Shown one piece after another: positions 1-5,656 of a stretch of 7,299 nucleotides of DNA. This DNA is from Pseudomonadota bacterium. Its GTDB lineage: Bacteria > Pseudomonadota > Alphaproteobacteria > Rhizobiales > Rhizobiaceae. Made by a program: the position numbers and the translations under genes. The stretch is from assembly GCA_023387715.1 (NCBI GenBank), contig JAEWHQ010000175.1, positions 1 to 7,299 on the forward strand, read 5' to 3'. The notes beneath the pieces are model-generated. The model was not told the origin of the DNA. It was given only the letters and a program-made list of their open reading frames with translations, and ran no database searches. Each line of letters begins with the position of its first letter. Within the stretch, counting starts at the first letter, position 1.

Positions 1-664
1 CCTCACCACCAAGAAACTGCATCTGCGTTCGATCATTCATGAACTGCTCTGGTTTCTCAAAGGCGATACCAATATCGCCTATTTGAAAGAAAACGGCGTT
101 TCGATCTGGGATGAATGGGCTGATGAGAACGGTGATCTGGGGCCTGTTTATGGTGCACAGTGGCGCTCATGGCCAGCCCCTGATGGTGGCTCCATCGATC
201 AGATCGCCAATCTTTTGCATATGATTAAAACCAATCCGCAGTCACGTCGCTTAATCGTTTCGGCGTGGAATCCTGCTTTGGTGGATGAAATGGCGCTGCC
301 GCCATGCCATTGTCTGTTTCAGTTTTACGTGGCTGACGGCAAATTGTCTTGCCAGCTCTATCAGCGTTCAGCCGATATTTTCTTAGGTGTTCCGTTCAAT
401 ATTGCTTCTTATGCATTGCTCACCATGATGATTGCGCAGGTTTGCGATCTGGAAGTGGGTGATTTCGTTCATACACTTGGTGATGCGCATCTTTATGCCA
501 ATCATTTTGAACAGGCGAAATTGCAGCTCACCCGCACGCCGAAAGCACTGCCGGTGATGACAATGAACAAACAGGTGAAAGATTTGTTTGCGTTCACCTT
601 CGATGATTTTAAGCTGGAAGGCTATGAAGCTGATCCGAGCATCAAGGCGCCGATTGCAGTATGA
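1..664 (+). CDS. thyA: Thymidylate synthase, 5' end cut off by the window
   Basis: Converts dUMP to dTMP using 5,10-methylene-tetrahydrofolate, releasing dihydrofolate; a cytosolic enzyme of DNA precursor synthesis. The reading frame is open from base 2 and encodes 220 residues. The first visible residues, [18 protein letters not shown], align with about residue 45 of E. coli ThyA, so roughly 44 residues are missing and the complete protein would match the usual length of about 264. Visible family signatures are the [15 protein letters not shown] block, the catalytic cysteine in LPPCHC (codon 305-307), the [10 protein letters not shown] phosphate and substrate segment, and FNIASYA. The C-terminus IKAPIAV matches the conserved family tail. 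The TGA stop at 662-664 overlaps the ATG of folA, so the two are very likely co-transcribed and translationally coupled. A TTG at 83 is an internal leucine codon, not a start. Nothing looks damaged. The identification is essentially certain. Confidence 0.98.
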   Translation, partial: LTTKKLHLRSIIHELLWFLKGDTNIAYLKENGVSIWDEWADENGDLGPVYGAQWRSWPAPDGGSIDQIANLLHMIKTNPQSRRLIVSAWNPALVDEMALPPCHCLFQFYVADGKLSCQLYQRSADIFLGVPFNIASYALLTMMIAQVCDLEVGDFVHTLGDAHLYANHFEQAKLQLTRTPKALPVMTMNKQVKDLFAFTFDDFKLEGYEADPSIKAPIAV

Positions 665-1185
665 GTAAAGCCATTAAAATATCGATGGTCGTGGCTGCGG
701 CACAAAATGGTATCATCGGCAGAGAAAATGATATGCCTTGGCGCTTGTCCACTGACCTGAAGCGCTTCAAAGCGCTGACATTAGGCAAGCCGGTGATTAT
801 GGGGCGCAAGACATGGGAATCAATCGGGCGCCCTTTGCCGGGTCGCTTGAATGTCGTGATTACCCGTAATGCCGATTTTGAGTTGCAAGGTGCAAGCGTC
901 GTTCACTCGCTGGATGAAGCAATTGCATTGGCTAAAACCCATGCGGAAAATGAGCAAATTGATGAAATTTGCATCATTGGCGGCGGCAATATTTATGCTC
1001 AGGCTCTGCCGGTGGCGGATATTGTGCATCTGACGCATGTGCTGGCTGAGATTGAAGGTGACACAGGTTTTCCAGCTCTTGATCCGGCCGAATGGCAGGT
1101 CGTTGCAAGCGAAGATGTGCCTGCTGGCGAAAAAGATAATTACCCGACACGTTATTGCGTTTATCAGCGCAAAAATGCTGTCTGA
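661..1185 (+). CDS. folA: Dihydrofolate reductase
   Basis: Reduces dihydrofolate to tetrahydrofolate with NADPH; it regenerates the cofactor that ThyA oxidises and is the classical trimethoprim target. The 174-residue length is slightly above the E. coli enzyme (159). Seen in sequence: the N-terminal strand [13 protein letters not shown], the [12 protein letters not shown] substrate segment with the catalytic acid at D32 (E. coli D27 equivalent), the cofactor segment [18 protein letters not shown] (residues 45-62), IIGGGNIY (105-112) and [15 protein letters not shown]. The start ATG lies inside the thyA stop (ATGA). No strong Shine-Dalgarno precedes it, only a weak AAGG about 15 bases upstream, which suggests translational coupling to thyA. 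The extra length comes mainly from the N-terminus and the loop around residues 92-100. I cannot judge trimethoprim susceptibility from sequence alone. Confidence 0.97.
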   Translation: MSKAIKISMVVAAAQNGIIGRENDMPWRLSTDLKRFKALTLGKPVIMGRKTWESIGRPLPGRLNVVITRNADFELQGASVVHSLDEAIALAKTHAENEQIDEICIIGGGNIYAQALPVADIVHLTHVLAEIEGDTGFPALDPAEWQVVASEDVPAGEKDNYPTRYCVYQRKNAV

Positions 1186-1280
1186 CGGGTGCGCACAGGC
1201 AATTGGGCTGATTTCTTGTATAAAACTGAACTTATTCAGCCAGATATTTATCAGGAATAGCTTTAATTTGCAGGCTTTGC

Positions 1281-1310
1281 GTTGAAAGAGCGCAGATTGA
1301 TCCCTATAAA
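1281..1310 (+). promoter_or_regulatory. Candidate promoter for hflK-hflC, housekeeping or RpoH type
   Basis: TTGAAA at 1282-1287 and TATAAA at 1305-1310 are separated by exactly 17 bases, each hexamer matching five of six sigma-70 consensus positions. The same bases can be read as a heat-shock (RpoH/sigma-32) promoter: GTTGAAA at 1281-1287, a 14-base spacer, then CCCTATAA from 1302, close to the E. coli pattern CTTGAAA-N(11-16)-CCCCATNT. A start site near 1316-1318 would give a leader of about 58 bases before hflK. This is the best promoter-like sequence in the gap. Which sigma factor reads it is inference. Confidence 0.55.
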
Positions 1311-1331
1311 CGGGTAAGTCCATTTGAAGTC

Positions 1332-1371
1332 GGGAGGTCTTGGATACCTCTTGCATATCAAACGAGAGGTA
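1332..1371 (+). promoter_or_regulatory. hflK leader with two competing hairpins, one hiding the ribosome binding site
   Basis: Bases 1345-1353 (TACCTCTTG) can pair with 1363-1371 (CGAGAGGTA) in a nine-pair stem with one G-U pair and a nine-base loop; this covers the GAGG Shine-Dalgarno core of hflK (1366-1369). The ACCTC part of the same strand (1346-1350) can instead pair with an upstream GAGGT copy (1334-1338), with two further G-U pairs outward and a seven-base loop, which would leave the ribosome site free. The pairings are read directly from sequence. A switching or temperature-sensing role is inference, and the stems have not been energy-scored. Confidence 0.4.
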
Positions 1372-1374
1372 AGG

Positions 1375-2484
1375 ATGCCCTGGAGCAATCAAAATGGCGG
1401 CGGCCCGTGGGGAAGCGGCGATAATAACAATAATGGCGGACCGTGGGGGCAGGGCCCTCAAAAGCCTAAAGGCAACGGCCCCAATACCCCACCTGATCTG
1501 GAAGACATTTTGCGTAAAGGTCAGGATCGTCTGAAAAAGGCGTTTCCGGGCGGTGGTGCAGGCGGAAGCTCTGGCGGTAATTCCTTCTTTATCGTTTTAA
1601 TTGCTATCGTTGGTTTTGCATTCTGGCTTTTTCAGGCTGTTTATACAGTGCAGCCGGATGAGCTGGCCGTGGAATTGCGCTTCGGTAAGCCGAAGGAAGA
1701 AATTTCTGAGCCTGGTTTGCATTTCCATTTCTGGCCGATCGAAACCTATGAAAAAGCCGAGATCGTTGAAAAGCAGATCAATATTGGCGGACAGGGTTCA
1801 CGCACAGCCACACAAGGCCTGATGTTGACCGGTGACCAGAATATTGTGAATGTTCAGTTCTCAGTGCTCTACCGTGTTGAAAATCCGCGTGACTACCTCT
1901 TTAATGTGCAAAATCCCGACAGCATGGTGCAGCAGATTTCTGAAAGTGCCATTCGTGAAATTGTTGGTCGCCGTCCGGCACAGGACGTCTTCCGTGATAA
2001 TCGTAGCGTGATTGCGCAAGACGTGCGCACAATCGTTCAGCAGACACTGGATGACTATAAAGCCGGTATTCAGATCAATGCGGTTTCCATTGAAGATGCA
2101 GCGCCTCCGCGTGAAGTGGCTGATGCTTTTGATGAAGTACAGCGCGCTGAACAGGATGAGGACCGTTTCGTAGAAGAAGCCAACCAGTATTCCAACCAGA
2201 AGCTTGGTCAGGCACGCGGTGAGGCGGCACAGGTTCGTGAAGATGCGGCTGCTTATAAAAACCGTATCGTTCAGGAAGCAGAGGGTGAGGCACAGCGCTT
2301 TATCTCTGTTTACGACGAATATGTAAAAGCTCCGGAAGTGACTCGTAAGCGTCTTTATCTGGAAACTATGGAACAAGTGCTGCAAAGCACCAAGAAAGTT
2401 ATCGTAGAGCCGGGTCAGAGTATTGTGCCTTATCTGCCATTGAATGAACTAACGCGTTCCCGCGGTAATGAAGGAGCACAATAA
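1375..2484 (+). CDS. hflK: HflK, SPFH-domain subunit of the HflKC membrane complex
   Basis: HflK and HflC assemble into a large inner-membrane cage that encloses and modulates the AAA protease FtsH. In E. coli FtsH degrades membrane proteins and the heat-shock sigma factor. The 369-residue protein has a disordered Gly/Asn/Pro N-terminus with GGGPWG and GGPWGQ repeats (residues 1-40), a Gly/Ser-rich stretch before one membrane segment at about 70-91, then the SPFH domain containing VQPDELAVELRFGKP and EPGLHFHFWP, and a charged coiled coil at about 255-312 (VQRAEQDEDRFVEEANQYS). The ATG at 1375 is preferred because MPWSNQNGGG is the typical start and GAGG lies at 1366-1369. An upstream in-frame TTG at 1324 would add 17 unlikely residues, and TTG 1351 is another less likely option. 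The stop is one base short of the hflC ATG. The domain order and gene pair make this very secure. Confidence 0.97.
   Translation: MPWSNQNGGGPWGSGDNNNNGGPWGQGPQKPKGNGPNTPPDLEDILRKGQDRLKKAFPGGGAGGSSGGNSFFIVLIAIVGFAFWLFQAVYTVQPDELAVELRFGKPKEEISEPGLHFHFWPIETYEKAEIVEKQINIGGQGSRTATQGLMLTGDQNIVNVQFSVLYRVENPRDYLFNVQNPDSMVQQISESAIREIVGRRPAQDVFRDNRSVIAQDVRTIVQQTLDDYKAGIQINAVSIEDAAPPREVADAFDEVQRAEQDEDRFVEEANQYSNQKLGQARGEAAQVREDAAAYKNRIVQEAEGEAQRFISVYDEYVKAPEVTRKRLYLETMEQVLQSTKKVIVEPGQSIVPYLPLNELTRSRGNEGAQ
2471..2476 (+). promoter_or_regulatory. Ribosome binding site deciding the hflC start
   Basis: AAGGAG lies nine bases before the ATG at 2486, inside the last codons of hflK. It supports the start at 2486 over the in-frame ATG at 2468, which would add six residues (MKEHNK), overlap hflK, and place this Shine-Dalgarno downstream of its own start codon. 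Confidence 0.8.
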
Positions 2485-2485
2485 G

Positions 2486-3445
2486 ATGGCTCAGAACAGA
2501 TTTCCGTTCATTGCAGGTCTGATCGCGCTCGTATGCTTGCTGGTTTATTCCTCTGTATTTATCGTTACCGAACGCCAGCAGGCTATTGTTCTGCGCTTCG
2601 GTCAGATCGTTGATGTAAAAGAAGATCCGGGCATTTATTTCAAACTGCCATTTGGCTTTTTGGAAGCTGATACCGTACAGATGATCGATGACCGTCTGTT
2701 GCGCTTTGATCTGGACGATATCCGCGTTCAGGTTGCCGGCGGTAAGTTCTATGATGTGGATGCGTTCCTCGTTTACCGCATTACCGATGCACGCAAATTC
2801 CGTCAGACAGTATCGGGTAACACCGTTCTGGCTGAACAGCGTCTGCGTACACGTCTGGATGCAGCTCTTCGTAGCGTTTACGGTCAGCGTGGCTTTGAAG
2901 CGGCTCTTTCTGAAGAGCGTTCTGGCATGATGCGTGAACTGCGTGACCAGCTGCGCCCGGATGCAACATCACTTGGTTTGACCATTGAAGATGTGCGTAT
3001 TCGTCGTACAGACCTGACTGCAGAAGTCTCACAGCAGACCTTTGAGCGTATGAAGGCTGAGCGTCTGGCAGAGGCTGAGCGTTTGCGTGCGCGTGGTCGT
3101 GAAGCTGCACAACGTATTCGTGCGGTTGCTGATCGTCAGGTTGTGGAAACAATCGCTGAAGCGCGTAAGGAATCAGAAATCCTTCGCGGTGAGGGCGAAG
3201 CAGAGCGTTCAAGAATCTTTGCCGAATCTGCTTCCCGTGACAGTGAGTTCTTCTCATTCTATCGTTCGATGTCAGCTTATGGCCATGCCTTGCAGACACC
3301 GGATACCAGCATGGTGATCGCACCGGATTCAGAGTTCTTCCGCTTCTTCCGTGATGCAGGCGTTGCAAAGCCTGCAACTGGTGCTGAAGCTGCACCAGCA
3401 GTGCGTGATGCTGCCGGTGAAACCTCTGCCGCACCTGCACAGTAA
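2486..3445 (+). CDS. hflC: HflC, SPFH-domain partner of HflK
   Basis: Second subunit of the FtsH-associated HflKC complex, anchored in the inner membrane with the SPFH and coiled-coil parts on the periplasmic side in E. coli. The 319 residues begin with a membrane segment at about 7-27 (FIAGLIALVCLLVYSSVFIV), followed by the SPFH motifs TERQQAIVLRFGQIV and DPGIYFKLPF. Further on are LRFDLDD and the VYGQRGFEAALSEER region, and a long Arg/Glu/Ala coiled coil at about 183-247 containing ERMKAERLAEAERLRARGRE. The C-terminal segment SEFFSFYRSMSAYGHAL is typical of HflC. The last 25 or so residues are a low-complexity Ala/Pro tail, common in alphaproteobacterial members. It starts one base after the hflK stop, so strict co-expression and 1:1 stoichiometry are expected. 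Confidence 0.97.
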   Translation: MAQNRFPFIAGLIALVCLLVYSSVFIVTERQQAIVLRFGQIVDVKEDPGIYFKLPFGFLEADTVQMIDDRLLRFDLDDIRVQVAGGKFYDVDAFLVYRITDARKFRQTVSGNTVLAEQRLRTRLDAALRSVYGQRGFEAALSEERSGMMRELRDQLRPDATSLGLTIEDVRIRRTDLTAEVSQQTFERMKAERLAEAERLRARGREAAQRIRAVADRQVVETIAEARKESEILRGEGEAERSRIFAESASRDSEFFSFYRSMSAYGHALQTPDTSMVIAPDSEFFRFFRDAGVAKPATGAEAAPAVRDAAGETSAAPAQ

Positions 3446-3467
3446 AACCGGCTGTCAGGTTTAAGTG

Positions 3468-3653
3468 ATGAATGACTTTTTAGCCGCCGTAGGACTTCTC
3501 CTCGTTTTTGAGGGGCTGCTCTACGGCGGCTTTCCTTTGATCGCAAAGCGAATGGCTTGGGATGTGACCCATGCACCTGAACAGGTTTTGCGTATTGCCG
3601 GCATCATGGCGATTGCCATTGGTGTGGGTATCGTCTGGTTGGTGCGCGGCTAA
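3468..3653 (+). CDS. DUF2065 (YjeT-like) small inner-membrane protein
   Basis: A 61-residue protein with two predicted membrane helices, about 4-24 (FLAAVGLLLVFEGLLYGGF) and 42-59 (RIAGIMAIAIGVGIVWLV), separated by a short charged loop containing KRMAWDVTHAPEQVLR. Length, the LVFEGL motif in helix 1 and the PEQVLRIAG motif before helix 2 match DUF2065; E. coli YjeT (65 residues) likewise lies directly downstream of hflC. Function is not established; the conserved linkage suggests a role with HflKC or FtsH, which is inference. The ATG at 3468 is preferred over the adjacent GTG at 3465; a weak AGG at 3457-3459 is the only Shine-Dalgarno. The hflC stop is 22 bases upstream. The first codons contain a long inverted repeat, described separately. 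Confidence 0.88.
   Translation: MNDFLAAVGLLLVFEGLLYGGFPLIAKRMAWDVTHAPEQVLRIAGIMAIAIGVGIVWLVRG
3482..3531 (+). repeat. Terminator-like inverted repeat inside the DUF2065 coding start
   Basis: AGCCGCCGTAG at 3482-3492 and CTACGGCGGCT at 3521-3531 are perfect 11-base inverted copies. An inner stem forms between CTCCTC (3498-3503) and GAGGGG (3510-3515) with one G-U pair and the loop GTTTTT. The right arm is followed by TTTCCTTTG, so the whole resembles an intrinsic terminator or attenuator, though the T-run is broken. It lies about 37 bases after the hflC stop, within codons 5-22 of the small gene. It could trim transcription after hflC, stabilise the hflKC mRNA 3' end, or simply be a chance of codon choice. 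The pairing is certain; the function is not known. Confidence 0.5.
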
Positions 3654-3676
3654 ATTTTGCGCTTGTCCAATCCTTT

Positions 3677-3705
3677 TTGACGATACGCCTTAATCCTGCT
3701 GGAAT
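3677..3705 (+). promoter_or_regulatory. Weak promoter candidate upstream of the DegP gene
   Basis: TTGACG at 3677-3682 matches five of six -35 positions, and TGGAAT at 3700-3705 matches four of six -10 positions at a 17-base spacing. The -10 lacks the conserved second-position A, so this is only a candidate. It would give a leader of about 190 bases that includes the inverted repeat at 3734-3787. The -10 sits in the loop of a short imperfect hairpin (3693-3699 with 3706-3712). Confidence 0.22.
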
Positions 3706-3733
3706 GCGGGATCAGAAAAACCTTAAAAATCAA

Positions 3734-3787
3734 AATGCCTCATGACATGCCCTCATGGACAATGTGTTGTGCATAGAGTGAGGCATT
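3734..3787 (+). repeat. Perfect 9-bp inverted repeat in the gap before the DegP gene
   Basis: AATGCCTCA at 3734-3742 is the exact inverse of TGAGGCATT at 3779-3787. The 36 bases between can form smaller hairpins: ACAA (3759-3762) with TTGT (3767-3770), and CATGA (3741-3745) with TCATG (3753-3757), the latter competing with the inner end of the outer stem. It could be a folded leader element, a small repeat of the palindromic intergenic kind, or a spaced regulator site. The rest of the 3654-3902 gap is AT-rich with no gene visible. Confidence 0.4.
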
Positions 3788-3889
3788 GTTAATTTATGCA
3801 CTTTATGGCTGCTGATTATTGCATGTTGCTTTGTTAAAGTTTTAGCATTCAGTTAGCGTGTCAGTGATTGAATATGTGATTTGAATATT

Positions 3890-3893
3890 GGAG
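3890..3893 (+). promoter_or_regulatory. Ribosome binding site deciding the DegP start
   Basis: GGAG lies nine bases before the ATG at 3903. It supports that start over the in-frame TTG at 3888, which overlaps this site and would add five residues (MEQGL) ahead of a normal signal peptide. Confidence 0.75.
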
Positions 3894-3902
3894 CAGGGCT
3901 TG

Positions 3903-5546
3903 ATGGTATCCGCATTTAAAACAGGATTGGTTCGCAACACGTTGCTTGCACTGAGCCTGACCGCTCTGGCACTGCCGCTTGATGTTGCTTTTAATCAGGC
4001 TGTGGCCCAGTCAACGGCTGCGGAGCTCCATGCAAAAGGCAAAGGCCCTGCCTCGGTGGCAGATCTTGCCGAAGGCTTGATTGATGCGGTGGTCAATATT
4101 TCCACCTCGCAAACAATTAAAGGCGAAGGCGATGGTATTGTTCAGGTGCCCGATGTGCCTGAAGGGTCGCCATTTCAGGAATTTTTTGACGATTATTTTA
4201 AGAAAAAAGACGAAGAGGGCGGCGATGAGCGCTCCGGCAAGGTGCAGTCTTTGGGCTCCGGCTTTGTGGTCGATGCGGAAAAAGGTTTCATCATTACCAA
4301 CAATCATGTGATTGCTGATGCGGATGAAATTACCGTCAATTTTAATGATGGTGCCAAATTGAAAGCCGAGCTTGTCGGCACGGATACCAAAACCGATATT
4401 GCACTTTTGAAAGTTGACCCGAAGAAGCGCAAACTGGTTGCGGTGAAATTTGGCAATTCAGAAGCTGCCCGTATTGGTGATTGGGTAATGGCCATCGGCA
4501 ATCCGTTCGGCCTTGGTGGCACAGTGACGGTAGGGATTATTTCGGCGCGTAAACGCGACATTAATTCCGGCCCTTATGATAGTTTTATCCAGACTGATGC
4601 GGCGATTAACCGTGGTAATTCCGGCGGGCCGTTGTTTGATATGGATGGCAATGTTATTGGCATCAACACGGCGATTATTTCGCCGTCGGGTGGTTCGATC
4701 GGGATCGGCTTTGCGATTCCATCTGAAATTGCCGGCAGCATTATGGATCAGCTGAAAGAGTTTGGCGAAGTGCGTCGCGGCTGGCTTGGTGTGCGTATCC
4801 AGCCGATCAGTGATGATATGCTGGAAAATCTTGGCCTCAAGGAAGCTAAAGGCGCTTTGGTTGCCGGTTTGATTGATGGAGCGGAAGTTGACAATAAAGC
4901 GCTGAAAGCCGGTGACGTGATCCTGCGCTTTGATGGCAAAGTGGTTGACACTGCACGCGATCTGCCACGCCTTGTAGCAGAAAGTGCCGTTGATGAAGTG
5001 GTTGATATTGTCATTCAGCGTGACGGCAAAGAGCAGACTGTGAAGGTCAAACTTGGCCGTATGGTCGAAGCTGAAAAAGCATCCTCATCTGCTGATGAAG
5101 AAGATGAAGAGATGATGGATGACGAAGAGCTGGAAACAGAAGATCAGGCTCCGCCGCCAGCCCTTGCACCTTCTACAGAAGAGAGCACAACCGAGAAAGG
5201 CGACAAGCCTGCGGATGAAGCCAAACCTGATACAGCCGCAATTCCTGCTGTAACAGTTCTCGGTATGAAGCTTGGCATGCTTGATGATGATATGCGTGGC
5301 ATTTACGGCATTGATGAAGATGTGGAAGGCGTTGTGGTGCAGGATGTGGCACCTAATTCTGCGGCTGCCACAAAGCGCATTGAAGCCGGTGAAGTGATTG
5401 TCGATATCGGGCAGGAAGTGATGAAAACCCCTCAGGATGTGAAAAAGCGCATTGAAGCCTTGCAGCGTCAGGGACGTAAAAATGCTTTGATCATGTTGGC
5501 CTCACGCAGCGGTGAATTGCGTTTTGTGACCATCCGCATCGATTGA
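3903..5546 (+). CDS. degP: DegP/HtrA-family periplasmic serine protease (DegQ/MucD-like)
   Basis: Degrades or holds misfolded envelope proteins in the periplasm. The 547-residue precursor has a signal peptide (K6, R11, hydrophobic core 12-30, probable cleavage after AVA at 33-35). The trypsin-like domain carries the complete triad: His135 in TNNHVI, Asp165 in TDIALLKV, Ser240 in NRGNSGGPL. A charged loop at about 90-112 (FFDDYFKKKDEEGGDERSG) corresponds to the regulatory LA-loop region. PDZ1 spans about 290-386 (RRGWLGVRIQP at its start) and PDZ2 about 448-545. Between them lies an acidic, Pro-containing linker of about 55-60 residues (389-447) with the run ADEEDEEMMDDEELETED. Family members in related bacteria are usually around 500 residues, so the linker accounts for the extra length. 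The gene is monocistronic by layout: a 249-bp gap precedes it and a strong terminator follows. The exact paralogue name (degP, degQ, mucD, htrA) is not settled by sequence alone. Confidence 0.94.
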   Translation: MVSAFKTGLVRNTLLALSLTALALPLDVAFNQAVAQSTAAELHAKGKGPASVADLAEGLIDAVVNISTSQTIKGEGDGIVQVPDVPEGSPFQEFFDDYFKKKDEEGGDERSGKVQSLGSGFVVDAEKGFIITNNHVIADADEITVNFNDGAKLKAELVGTDTKTDIALLKVDPKKRKLVAVKFGNSEAARIGDWVMAIGNPFGLGGTVTVGIISARKRDINSGPYDSFIQTDAAINRGNSGGPLFDMDGNVIGINTAIISPSGGSIGIGFAIPSEIAGSIMDQLKEFGEVRRGWLGVRIQPISDDMLENLGLKEAKGALVAGLIDGAEVDNKALKAGDVILRFDGKVVDTARDLPRLVAESAVDEVVDIVIQRDGKEQTVKVKLGRMVEAEKASSSADEEDEEMMDDEELETEDQAPPPALAPSTEESTTEKGDKPADEAKPDTAAIPAVTVLGMKLGMLDDDMRGIYGIDEDVEGVVVQDVAPNSAAATKRIEAGEVIVDIGQEVMKTPQDVKKRIEALQRQGRKNALIMLASRSGELRFVTIRID

Positions 5547-5562
5547 TTTTGATAATTTTAAC

Positions 5563-5603
5563 AAAAAAGCCGCCGGAGAAAATCATATTCCGGCGGCTTT
5601 TTT
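5563..5603 (+). terminator. Strong bidirectional intrinsic terminator
   Basis: A perfect 15-base inverted repeat (5563-5577 with 5589-5603) has a GC core GCCGCCGGA/TCCGGCGGC, an 11-base loop, six A's on the left flank and six T's on the right flank. It works in both directions: it ends the DegP transcript, 16 bases after its stop, and the serB-acetyltransferase transcript from the other side, 27 bases past that operon's stop. Confidence 0.95.
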
Positions 5604-5622
5604 ATTGTTTTTACAGTGCGTT

Positions 5623-5656
5623 AAACGTGATTACTCAGAATGTGATTCACGTTTTT
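5623..5656 (+). terminator. Possible second, weaker plus-strand terminator
   Basis: AAACGTGA (5623-5630) and TCACGTTT (5647-5654) form a perfect eight-base inverted repeat with a 16-base loop, and the right arm runs into five T's (5652-5656). It overlaps the last codons of the minus-strand acetyltransferase gene. It could catch plus-strand read-through past the main terminator. On the minus strand there is no T-run after it. The long loop and AT-rich outer pairs make it weak. Confidence 0.35.

Noticed and set aside
1206..1241. Inverted repeat GGCTGA/TCAGCC just after folA, considered as a terminator for thyA-folA
   Set aside because: Only six pairs with a 24-base loop and no T-run after it; too weak to call.
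1324..1374. 17-residue N-terminal extension of HflK from TTG 1324
   Set aside because: It runs through the structured leader, the typical protein start is MPWSNQNGG at 1375, and a ribosome site sits just before that ATG.
820..1461. Long minus-strand open frame across folA and the hflK leader
   Set aside because: It lies opposite clearly coding folA, spans its stop and a promoter-bearing gap, has no ribosome site and shows no family motif.
1861..2385. 174-codon minus-strand open frame opposite hflK
   Set aside because: Fully antisense to the SPFH and coiled-coil region of hflK, with no start signals or recognisable motif.
2781..3440. 219-codon minus-strand open frame opposite hflC
   Set aside because: Composition is rich in His, Gln and Arg, as expected from reading a coding gene in the wrong frame; no domain is recognisable.
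3786..3860. CtrA-type boxes (TTAA-N7-TTAA) and a closer sigma-70 promoter before the DegP gene
   Set aside because: TTAA occurs at 3789 and 3834 but no second TTAA follows at the required spacing, and no -35/-10 pair near here scores well.
3868..3888. Direct repeat TTGAATAT at 3868 and 3881, considered as a regulator binding site
   Set aside because: Short, AT-rich and immediately before the ribosome site; the 13-bp spacing has no known meaning here and chance is likely.
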